Of a DNA stretch of 64,000 bases, positions 43,831 to 51,638 are shown one piece after another (position 1 is the stretch's first letter; each line of letters starts with the position of its first letter). Position numbers and translations under genes: made by a program. Source of the stretch: JBGUVL01 sp964370395 (GTDB taxonomy: Bacteria; Bacillota_I; Bacilli_A; Erysipelotrichales; Erysipelotrichaceae). The notes under the pieces were generated by a model. The model searched no databases. It saw only the letters and a list, made by a program, of their open reading frames with translations, and was not told the origin of the DNA. Location: assembly GCA_964370395.1 (NCBI GenBank), contig CAYJIZ010000002.1:62001-126000 (forward strand). The letters run 5' to 3'.

Positions 43831-44536
43831 TTCTTTTAATTAGTATTTCATTTAAGCTTTTCGAAGTGATATCAAAACGCATGTGTTTTAAATTAGGGAA
43901 TGACTTTAAGAGGTGTTCTCTTTTCTTAATTAGTTTTTGAACAACTGCTTCATCTTCTAATCTATCCTTTAATTCTATTGCATTTTCATATACCGCATGC
44001 AAATACTCGTGCACCTTCGAAATTGCTTTGTTCATATTGATAATAGCGATTGTTGTTGTTATGACATCGATTAATAAAATAGTGGCAACAACAAGTGCGA
44101 CAATCGTTTGGGTAGTTGGATTGAGTAAGTCAAATAGGGAAGTGGCAAAAGGGTGAATGACATAAACGACAACAACACTCATGCAGGCAAACAAAGTAGA
44201 ATTCAACAAACATACACGACCATGTATATTGAAACGATGTTTGGAATAATCCCACCAACTCATATGAAAGATTACTTCTAATAACCAACTTGTGAAATAT
44301 TCAAGTAGTGAAGTAACAATCATTCCTAAAATAAAAACAAGGAATACATTATTGTGGAAGGGAAGGAGTACATACAAAATTAAAAGTGCTCCAACTCCAT
44401 ACACAGGACAATATGGGCCATGTAAAAACCCGCTATTGATTAGTTTGTGTTTTGGAATACTTTTGTATAATGACTCACATGCCCAACCTAAAAATGAATA
44501 AAATACAAAATACAAGAACACTGTAGTCATAGACAA
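43805..44536 (-). CDS. CmpB-like polytopic membrane protein (ABC_trans_CmpB family)
   Basis: The 243-residue membrane protein has about five hydrophobic segments in its first 165 residues. It carries family motifs FYSFLGWACESLY, NSGFLHGPYCPVYGVGAL, LEYFTSWLLEVIF and WWDYS, followed by a soluble helical basic C-terminus. The family is named as a putative ABC permease, but I see no partner ATPase here, so transport is unproven. It is 10 bases from the preceding minus-strand dehydratase-like gene, consistent with the same transcript. Confidence 0.8.
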   Translation of the reverse strand: MSMTTVFLYFVFYSFLGWACESLYKSIPKHKLINSGFLHGPYCPVYGVGALLILYVLLPFHNNVFLVFILGMIVTSLLEYFTSWLLEVIFHMSWWDYSKHRFNIHGRVCLLNSTLFACMSVVVVYVIHPFATSLFDLLNPTTQTIVALVVATILLIDVITTTIAIINMNKAISKVHEYLHAVYENAIELKDRLEDEAVVQKLIKKREHLLKSFPNLKHMRFDITSKSLNEILIKRKNKKGLPK

Positions 44537-44546
44537 AATCCTTTCT

Positions 44547-45785
44547 TTAGTTTTCGTTTACTTTCGCATTCGATAACATTAATTTGATTCTATTTTCTTG
44601 GTTAATTGCACTCGCTCCTGGATCGTAATCAATCGCAACGATGTTTGACATCGGATAATTGTCTTTGATTTTTCTTAACATTCCTTTTGCGACAATGTGA
44701 TTAGGAAGACAACCAAAAGGTTGCGTACATATAATATTATTCACACCACTCTTAATTAAATCAAGCATTTCACTCGTTAAAAGCCAACCTTCTCCCATTT
44801 TCACACCTTTGGAAATGTAATCGTTTGCCATTTCTTTTACGACATCAAAGTTTTCCATCGCATGAAATGTTCCTTCTTTTTTGATTGCTTTGATCATTCT
44901 TTTCTGATTGAACATCATGTATTTTTTACCTAGTTTGGCATATTGCTTTGCACGACGATTCATATTGTAAAGTTTATGGTCTAACATAATGTTTTCTAAA
45001 CAATACAATATGAAATCCAATAGTCCTGAAAGGACTGGCTCCGCCCCTTCTTTTAATAAAAATAACTCAAGATTATTATTTCCTAAAGGAGCATATTTCA
45101 TATATATTTCACCGACGATACCAACACGAGGTTTTTTTTCATCGTATTTCTCGATGTTTTTAAAATCTGCTAAGATTTGTTTGTAGTTGTGTGAGACACG
45201 CAAAAAGCGAGGGGAACGAAGTTGTTCGCAAATGAGTGTTTGCCACTTACGGACAACGTCATTGGTTGCATTTTGTTTTTTCTCGTAAGGTAAACATTGG
45301 TTTGCTATCCACATTAGCATATCGCCATAAATGGTAGCATACACAAGTTTTACTCCCAATCGAGGGGTTACTTTAAACCCGCTGTTTTTTTCTAACCCAC
45401 CAAAGTTAAGTGAGATAACAGGGATTTGTCCCATGTTATTGTTTGCCAAAGCCTTTCTTAGTAGGTTTATATAATTACTCGCACGACAGCCTCCACCTGT
45501 TTGGGTGATAATCAAGGCAATATGATCCAAATCATATTTGCCACTTTTTAAGGCATCTAACATTTGTCCGATTACTAATAAAGCTGGATAACAAGTGTCA
45601 TTGTGAACGTTTTTTACACCTTCGTCGACAATTTGATGATGTGTTGTAGTAAGCAGTTCTACTTGGTAACCTTCACTATTTAAAATTTGTTCGTACATTT
45701 TAAAATGGATAGGCAACATATTTGGCATAAGAATTTTATGTGTCTTACGCATTTCTTCTGTGAATTCAACGCGATTATTTTCCAT
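44547..45785 (-). CDS. Acyl-CoA dehydratase-like protein (2-hydroxyglutaryl-CoA dehydratase related)
   Basis: The 412-residue protein matches the separate second part of the large activase/dehydratase proteins of gut Firmicutes. It contains NDTCYPALLVIGQML, ITQTGGGCRASNYI and CTQPFGCLPNHIVAKG, whose cysteines suggest an Fe-S cluster. I chose the ATG at 45785, six bases after GAGGTG; a GTG at 45794 is inside that site. It overlaps the activase gene by 11 bases. No true 2-hydroxyacyl-CoA dehydratase substrate genes lie beside it, so a physiological substrate is unknown. Confidence 0.78.
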   Translation of the reverse strand: MENNRVEFTEEMRKTHKILMPNMLPIHFKMYEQILNSEGYQVELLTTTHHQIVDEGVKNVHNDTCYPALLVIGQMLDALKSGKYDLDHIALIITQTGGGCRASNYINLLRKALANNNMGQIPVISLNFGGLEKNSGFKVTPRLGVKLVYATIYGDMLMWIANQCLPYEKKQNATNDVVRKWQTLICEQLRSPRFLRVSHNYKQILADFKNIEKYDEKKPRVGIVGEIYMKYAPLGNNNLELFLLKEGAEPVLSGLLDFILYCLENIMLDHKLYNMNRRAKQYAKLGKKYMMFNQKRMIKAIKKEGTFHAMENFDVVKEMANDYISKGVKMGEGWLLTSEMLDLIKSGVNNIICTQPFGCLPNHIVAKGMLRKIKDNYPMSNIVAIDYDPGASAINQENRIKLMLSNAKVNEN

Positions 45786-48720
45786 TCTTTTCACCTCTGT
45801 TTTGCATTGCAGCTAATAAGGAACGAATTCTAATTTTAGCGGCACCTAAGTTGTCAATTTCATCAATTTTAATTTGTGTGTACAACTTGTTGTTATCTTT
45901 TAATATTTCTTTGATTTCATCACTCGTAATGGAATCCAAACCACAACCAAATGAAACAAGTTGAATCATTTCACATTGAGGAAGGGTGCAAATGTATTTA
46001 GCAGCGTTGTACAAACGTGCATGATACGTCCATTGGTTTAATACGTTACGTTTTTCAAATACAATATCACTAGGAACACTATCTTCACTAATGACAACAC
46101 AATCTAAGTTGCTAATGACGTTTGCCATACCATGATTAATTTCAGGATCGATATGATATGGTCGTCCTGCTAAACAAATAAGTTTTTTGTTGTTTTCTTT
46201 GGCAAAGCTAACGGCTTGTTGCGCATACGTTTGTATCGTCTGTTTAAAGGCATCGTACTCTTGGTAAGCTGCTTCGCTTGCTGCTTTTACTTCTTTTTTT
46301 GAGATGTTTAACTTATTCTCTTTAAAGTGTTTTGTGATTTTTGAAATAAAGTTTTTCTTGTCGTTTAAACTTAAGTAAGGAAACAAGAAAGTAGTGTCGT
46401 TCATATCAATGTTAGAATCAATGTTTTCTGGATAGTATGCAACAACAGGGCAGTTAAAGCAGTTATCGCTAATTCCTTCATCAAAGTTATAAGTTAGTGC
46501 AGGGTAGAAGATAACATCTACTTCTTTCTCTAATAAAGAGATGATATGTCCATGCACAAGTTTTGCAGGATAACATACAGTATCACTTGGGATTGTATGT
46601 TGTCCTTTGTTGTAAATGCTTTTGCTTGAAGTCGCACTTATGACTACTTCGTATCCTAGAGAAGTAAAGAAAGCATGCCAGAAAGGCAAGTTCTCAAACA
46701 TATTTAACACCATCGGGATTCCAATGCGTCCGCGTGTTGGGTTTCCTTTTTTCTTTTCGTATGCATAAAGTTGTTCCAGTTTGAAACGGTAAACATTCGG
46801 TAATTCGTTTTTAAATTGTTTTCCACTTACTGGTCTTTCACATTTGTTACCTGCAATTAATCGTTTGCCATCTTCAAAGATGTTAACAGTTAAATTACAG
46901 TGATTGGTACATAAGTTACAGTTAATGGCTTGTGATGTATGTGTAAAGGATTGCAGTGCTTCGTAACCCATTGTTGTACTTGTTGCTTTTTGTCGTTGTT
47001 TTGCAATTAAAGCAGCTCCATAGGCACCCATCAATCCAGAAATTTTAGGACGGACAACATTTTTTTGTAGTTCAATTTCGAAACTTCGTAAAACGGTATC
47101 GTTTAAAAAAGTTCCTCCTTGTACAACGATGTTTTCTCCTAATTCTTGAGGATCTTTAATACGGATTACTTTATATAAAGCGTTTTTCACAACAGACAAA
47201 GCCAATCCAGCTGAAATGTCTTCGATGGCAGCTCCATTTTTTTGTGCTTCTTTTACACTTGAATTCATAAATACGGTACAACGACTTCCTAAATCGACAG
47301 GTTGTTTACCTAGTAAACCCATTTGCGCAAATGCTTTGATATCATACCCTAATGATTTCGCGAATGTTTCGATAAAAGAACCACATCCACTTGAACAAGC
47401 TTCGTTTAAAATGATTTCGTCAATGCGATCATCTTTGATTTTGAAACATTTCATATCTTGTCCACCGATATCAATAATGAAATCAACGTTAGGTTGGAAA
47501 TGTTTTGCTGCTGTAAAGTGGGCAATGGTTTCTACGACTCCACTATCAAAATGAAAGGCTTCTTTGATTAATTCTTCTCCATAACCAGTAACGGAAGAAC
47601 TTGCGATATGAATGTTTTTGTTTTGTTGGTAAATATGTTGAAGTTGTTCCTTTACCACATCAATTGGATTCCCTTGGTTACTCGTGTAATTAGAATATAA
47701 AATATTATTCTCATTATCTAACAAAACGATTTTTGTTGTCGTGCTTCCTGCGTCAATTCCTAAATAAGCTTGCCCTTGGTAATCGTGTAGACTACGTGTT
47801 GCAACATCAGCCTTGTTGTGACGTTCATTAAAAGCGATATAGTCGCTGTCACTTTCAAAAAGAGGAGGCAATCCTACATTTTCAATTTTGGCTTGTGAAC
47901 TTGCATACAAGGCTTTTCGTAATGATTCATAATCAAATACTTTGGTATTACCTTCCGCAAACACGGCAGCTCCTAGCGCAACAAAATAAGGCGCTAATTC
48001 TGGTAAGTTAGTGTCTTCTTCTTTTACTTTTAAAGTTTCAATAAAGCGTTGTCGTAATCCCTTGTTGAAGGAAAGGGGACCACCTAAAAACAATATTTTT
48101 CCATCGATGCGTCTACCTTGTGCTAAACCAGTAATTGTTTGGTCTACTACGGCTTGAAAAATACTTGCTGCGATATTCGCTTTGTCTGCACCTTGGTTAA
48201 TCAAAGGTTGAATATCTGTTTTCGCAAACACTCCACAACGAGAAGCGATGGGATATAATTTTGTGTAATTTAAACTTAATGTGTCAAGTTGGGCTAAATC
48301 TACATTTAATAAGGAAGCCATTTGGTCGATAAAAGCACCGGTACCTCCAGCACAAGTCGAATTCATACGTTCCTCTAAAGCACCACGTAAAAAAATGATT
48401 TTGGCATCTTCTCCACCTAATTCGATGACAACATCACTTTCTGGTAAAAAGCGTTTTACAGCTTTGGTTGTTGCGAATACTTCTTGTACAATATCGATAT
48501 GCGCAATTGTTGCAATTCCTAAACCAGCAGAACCAGTAATGGATGCTTTTATTTTTTTGCCAGCCAACAAAGACCCCAATTCTAATATTTTATCGTATGC
48601 CATTTCTCTAACACGCGATTTATGTCGTTCATAGCTCTTGTATACTACATTGTCATTCTCATCTAAAACGACCGCTTTTATCGTGGTTGAACCAACATCT
48701 AAACCTAATTTATAAGTCAT
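45775..48720 (-). CDS. Double BadF/BcrA-type acyl-CoA dehydratase activase with DUF2229 domain
   Basis: This 981-residue protein carries two ASKHA ATPase modules. Module 1 has GLDVGSTTIKAVVLDE, the Fe-S cysteines in NSTCAGGTGAFID and SRCGVFAKTD, and ELGGEDAK. Module 2 has GIDAGSTTTKIVLLDN, DIGGQDMKC, NEACSSGCGSFIE and SRCTVFMNSS. A cysteine-rich linker (INCNLCTNHCNL) and a DUF2229-like C-terminal region follow. The family uses ATP to inject an electron into a radical dehydratase. The start ATG at 48720 follows GAGGGGG. First gene of a minus-strand unit with the dehydratase-like gene. Confidence 0.85.
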   Translation of the reverse strand: MTYKLGLDVGSTTIKAVVLDENDNVVYKSYERHKSRVREMAYDKILELGSLLAGKKIKASITGSAGLGIATIAHIDIVQEVFATTKAVKRFLPESDVVIELGGEDAKIIFLRGALEERMNSTCAGGTGAFIDQMASLLNVDLAQLDTLSLNYTKLYPIASRCGVFAKTDIQPLINQGADKANIAASIFQAVVDQTITGLAQGRRIDGKILFLGGPLSFNKGLRQRFIETLKVKEEDTNLPELAPYFVALGAAVFAEGNTKVFDYESLRKALYASSQAKIENVGLPPLFESDSDYIAFNERHNKADVATRSLHDYQGQAYLGIDAGSTTTKIVLLDNENNILYSNYTSNQGNPIDVVKEQLQHIYQQNKNIHIASSSVTGYGEELIKEAFHFDSGVVETIAHFTAAKHFQPNVDFIIDIGGQDMKCFKIKDDRIDEIILNEACSSGCGSFIETFAKSLGYDIKAFAQMGLLGKQPVDLGSRCTVFMNSSVKEAQKNGAAIEDISAGLALSVVKNALYKVIRIKDPQELGENIVVQGGTFLNDTVLRSFEIELQKNVVRPKISGLMGAYGAALIAKQRQKATSTTMGYEALQSFTHTSQAINCNLCTNHCNLTVNIFEDGKRLIAGNKCERPVSGKQFKNELPNVYRFKLEQLYAYEKKKGNPTRGRIGIPMVLNMFENLPFWHAFFTSLGYEVVISATSSKSIYNKGQHTIPSDTVCYPAKLVHGHIISLLEKEVDVIFYPALTYNFDEGISDNCFNCPVVAYYPENIDSNIDMNDTTFLFPYLSLNDKKNFISKITKHFKENKLNISKKEVKAASEAAYQEYDAFKQTIQTYAQQAVSFAKENNKKLICLAGRPYHIDPEINHGMANVISNLDCVVISEDSVPSDIVFEKRNVLNQWTYHARLYNAAKYICTLPQCEMIQLVSFGCGLDSITSDEIKEILKDNNKLYTQIKIDEIDNLGAAKIRIRSLLAAMQNRGEKNGK

Positions 48721-48739
48721 GATATCCCCCTCACTCAAC

Positions 48740-48756
48740 ACTTAAGCGTCTTAAGT
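48740..48756. promoter_or_regulatory. Palindromic operator-like site upstream of the activase gene
   Basis: ACTTAAGCGTCTTAAGT is a perfect 7-3-7 inverted repeat, 20 bases before the activase ATG on its 5' side. Its position fits a repressor site on the leader. The regulator is not encoded nearby. Confidence 0.5.
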
Positions 48757-48841
48757 ATTAAATATCATTTTACACTCATTCAAAGCAAATGTCCATGTTT
48801 GTGATACTTCTTTTTTGTAGAGTATCTAGAAATGTTTTTGC

Positions 48842-48869
48842 TTGTAATGAGTAAAAAATAGATTACAAT
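48842..48869 (+). promoter_or_regulatory. Promoter of the 2-hydroxyacid dehydrogenase gene
   Basis: TTGTAA (48842-48847) and TACAAT (48864-48869), spacer 16; a second possible -10 (TAGAAT) lies at 48875-48880. Confidence 0.5.
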
Positions 48870-48904
48870 AATAGTAGAATAGAACACGTAAGAAAGAGGT
48901 TTGT

Positions 48905-49837
48905 ATGAAAATTTTATGTATCATTGGTTTGCCAGAAGAAATCATTACTTTCTTAAAGAGCAAAGGGGAAGTTGTGATAAAAAAAAGAAGTGAACTAACA
49001 AGTGAAGAAATGTCACAATATACGATTATTATTGGAAATGTTCCATTGCCTTTGATGCAGTATGCAACCAATGTGAAATACTTGCAATTAGAAAGCGCTG
49101 GAAGCGATCAATATACAACACTTGTTCCGAAGGATTGTATCTTATGTAATGCAGCAGGTACTTTTGGTGCAACGATTAGTGAACATTTAATTATGGTAAC
49201 ATTAATGTTGTTTCGTAATATGCCACATTATCAAATCGCGCAAAGCAAGCGAGAATATGCACCGATCCATCATGTGAAATTAATTCATAATAGTCGCTTT
49301 CTTATATTTGGTACTGGTAATTTAGGTAGTGAATATGCTAAAGTAGTGCAAGCATGTGGTGGTTATACCATTGGAGTGAAACGAAACAAAGTTACTAGTT
49401 TGCCTCATTTTAATGAAGTTATTACAAATGATGAGGTTGAAAATTATTTGGCTAGTAGTGACGTTGTTTGTTTGTGTTTGCCAAAAAACAAAGATAGTGA
49501 CAATATTTTGAGTGCGAAGCGATTAGCGATGCTAGCGTCAGATGCGATCGTTTTGAATGTCGGTAGAGGAAATGCTGTTGATGAATCTTATTTGTGCCAA
49601 ATGTTGCAAGAAAATCGTTTGTTAGGGGCAGCGCTAGATGTGTTTGAAAAAGAACCGATTGCGCAAGATAGTCCTTTGTGGCAAACACCTAACTTAATTA
49701 TTACACCACACGTATCAGGGACGTTTGCTAATGCTTATACGTACGATCTTTTTTATGCCATCGTAAAGGATAATGTACATCGCTATTTTAATAATGAAAC
49801 ACTGCGAAATGTGGTTGACAAAAATTGGGGTTATTAA
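48905..49837 (+). CDS. D-isomer specific 2-hydroxyacid dehydrogenase
   Basis: The 310-residue NAD-dependent oxidoreductase resembles SerA/GyaR-type enzymes. The Rossmann motif is degenerate but present (IFGTGNLGSEYAKV). The catalytic triad is visible: Arg in LNVGRGNAVDE, Glu in DVFEKEP, His in ITPHVSG. The substrate is not clear; glyoxylate, hydroxypyruvate or a branched 2-ketoacid are typical. An AGAGGT site precedes the ATG. Nearby 2-hydroxyacyl chemistry (the divergent activase operon) makes a 2-hydroxyacid link tempting but unproven. Confidence 0.87.
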   Translation: MKILCIIGLPEEIITFLKSKGEVVIKKRSELTSEEMSQYTIIIGNVPLPLMQYATNVKYLQLESAGSDQYTTLVPKDCILCNAAGTFGATISEHLIMVTLMLFRNMPHYQIAQSKREYAPIHHVKLIHNSRFLIFGTGNLGSEYAKVVQACGGYTIGVKRNKVTSLPHFNEVITNDEVENYLASSDVVCLCLPKNKDSDNILSAKRLAMLASDAIVLNVGRGNAVDESYLCQMLQENRLLGAALDVFEKEPIAQDSPLWQTPNLIITPHVSGTFANAYTYDLFYAIVKDNVHRYFNNETLRNVVDKNWGY

Positions 49838-49857
49838 ACAATCAAAAGTGCTTTTCA

Positions 49858-49886
49858 TTAACAAATAACGCATTTTGTGTTACAAT
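49858..49886 (+). promoter_or_regulatory. Promoter of the RNase J-like gene
   Basis: TTAACA (49858-49863) and TACAAT (49881-49886) are 17 bases apart, with an extended TG (TGTTACAAT). A second TTGACA at 49899 lacks a good -10. Confidence 0.65.
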
Positions 49887-49964
49887 ATTCAAAGAGATTT
49901 GACACAAATTTAATCCTTTGGTTAAAAGTAGATAAATAATAGAGAATGAAAGAAGAGGAAACAT

Positions 49965-51623
49965 ATGGAAGATGTTAAAATATTCGCGCTAGGCGGATTG
50001 GATGAAAATGGAAAAAATTTATATTGTATTGAAGTGAATGATGTAATATTCATCATTGAAGTAGGAATTATGATACCTGACACAACGTTGTTAGGAGTTG
50101 AATTTATTATTCCTGACTTCACGTATTTAATTGAGAATAAAAAACGCATCGGGGGAATTTTCATTACCCACGGACATGATGATGTCATGCGTGCGTTACC
50201 TTATTTATTAAAACAAGTGAATGCTCCAGTGTACACTGGTAAGTTTACTTCAATTTTAGTAGAAGAGTGTTTACGTAAAGAAAAAGTAAAAGGAGCGAAT
50301 GTACGTGTTATTGATCGTACTTCTCTGTTGACTATTGAAGGTGTTGAAGTAAGAACATTCGCGATGACACACGCTGTTCCAGACGCGTTTGGAGTAGCGA
50401 TTCGCTCTAACCAAGGATACATTGTATACAGTGGAGAATACGTGTTTGATTACAACGTACAATCGTCTTTCTACAATTGTGATTTAAATGAGTTAAGTGA
50501 AATCGGAAAAAAAGGAGTATTGTGTTTGTTGACAGAATCCATTGGGATTGATACAGATGGACATACTGCACCAAGACATCGTATTAGTGAAAAGATTGAA
50601 CCAATCTTTGAATCACATGAAGGACGTTTTATTGTTGCATGTTATAAACAGAGTTTGTTCCGTATTCAAGAGATTTTGGATATTGCCGTAAAATACAAAA
50701 AGAAAGTGTTCTTTCATGATGATAACTTGCGTCGTATTATTCAAAACTTAGATGATATCGGTTACTACAAGTTACCGAAAGAATTTGTTATTGAAAAGAA
50801 AGACTTCACAAATACAATTGAAGACGTCTTAATTGTTGTAAGTGGTACAGGGAAACGTTTGTACTTGAAAATGTCAAATATCGCAACCCACGAAGACCCA
50901 CTTGTGAGCTTACGTAAAAGTGATACGATCATTGTTGCTTCTAATATGGTTAATGGAACCGAAAAAGAAGCAGTAAATATGGAAAACGAAATTTATAAAG
51001 AAGGTGGTAAGATTTATTCTTTCCGCTCTCGTGAATTGTTATCCATGCATCCAAGTAAAGAAGATTTAAAAATGGCATTGTATTTGTTTAAACCAAAATA
51101 CTACTTCCCAGTGAAAGGGGAATACCGTCATTTGATTAAAAATGCTGACTTGGCAACAAAAATGGGCTTTACACCTGACCGTATTGTCTTGTGTGACAAC
51201 GGACAAGTTGCTACGTTTAGAAAACGTTCATTAATTTCGATGAGTCAAGAACTTGATTTGGATGATACATTAATTGATGGAAACGAAAACTGGGATGTTA
51301 CCGGTGTTGTATTGAAAGATCGTGAAATTTTATCGAAGGATGGAGTTATGATTATCGGTGTTTCATTGAATTTCAAAACGAAGAAAATCGTGAGTGGAAT
51401 CGATGTGCAAACACGTGGATTAATTTATTTGAAAGATGCAGATCACATTGTAAAAGAAGTGATGAAAATTATGCAAGAAACGGTAGAAAAAGCCGTAAGT
51501 GAAAAACGTTATGAAAATATTGAAGTGCGAATGGAAGCACGTGATAAGATAAGTCGTTATCTATCAAAAGAAACAGGAAAAAGACCAATGGTATTACCTG
51601 TTATCTTGGAGATGAATATTTAA
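49965..51623 (+). CDS. rnjB: RNase J-family protein with degenerate metal site (RNase J2-like)
   Basis: The 552-residue protein has the full RNase J layout: beta-lactamase, beta-CASP and C-terminal domains. The signature HxHxDH reads ITHGHDDV (His69, His71, Asp73, Val74), so one ligand His is Val. Asp at the bridging position is Glu158 (VYSGEYVFD), the GSQGEP loop is lost (VVSGTGKR), and PVHGEYR is PVKGEYR. His136 and His362 remain. It is therefore probably weak or inactive alone, acting in a J1/J2 complex as Bacillus RNase J2 does. Its place before ftsK also matches rnjB. Confidence 0.85.
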   Translation: MEDVKIFALGGLDENGKNLYCIEVNDVIFIIEVGIMIPDTTLLGVEFIIPDFTYLIENKKRIGGIFITHGHDDVMRALPYLLKQVNAPVYTGKFTSILVEECLRKEKVKGANVRVIDRTSLLTIEGVEVRTFAMTHAVPDAFGVAIRSNQGYIVYSGEYVFDYNVQSSFYNCDLNELSEIGKKGVLCLLTESIGIDTDGHTAPRHRISEKIEPIFESHEGRFIVACYKQSLFRIQEILDIAVKYKKKVFFHDDNLRRIIQNLDDIGYYKLPKEFVIEKKDFTNTIEDVLIVVSGTGKRLYLKMSNIATHEDPLVSLRKSDTIIVASNMVNGTEKEAVNMENEIYKEGGKIYSFRSRELLSMHPSKEDLKMALYLFKPKYYFPVKGEYRHLIKNADLATKMGFTPDRIVLCDNGQVATFRKRSLISMSQELDLDDTLIDGNENWDVTGVVLKDREILSKDGVMIIGVSLNFKTKKIVSGIDVQTRGLIYLKDADHIVKEVMKIMQETVEKAVSEKRYENIEVRMEARDKISRYLSKETGKRPMVLPVILEMNI

Positions 51624-51638
51624 GAAAGAGGGGAGTAT

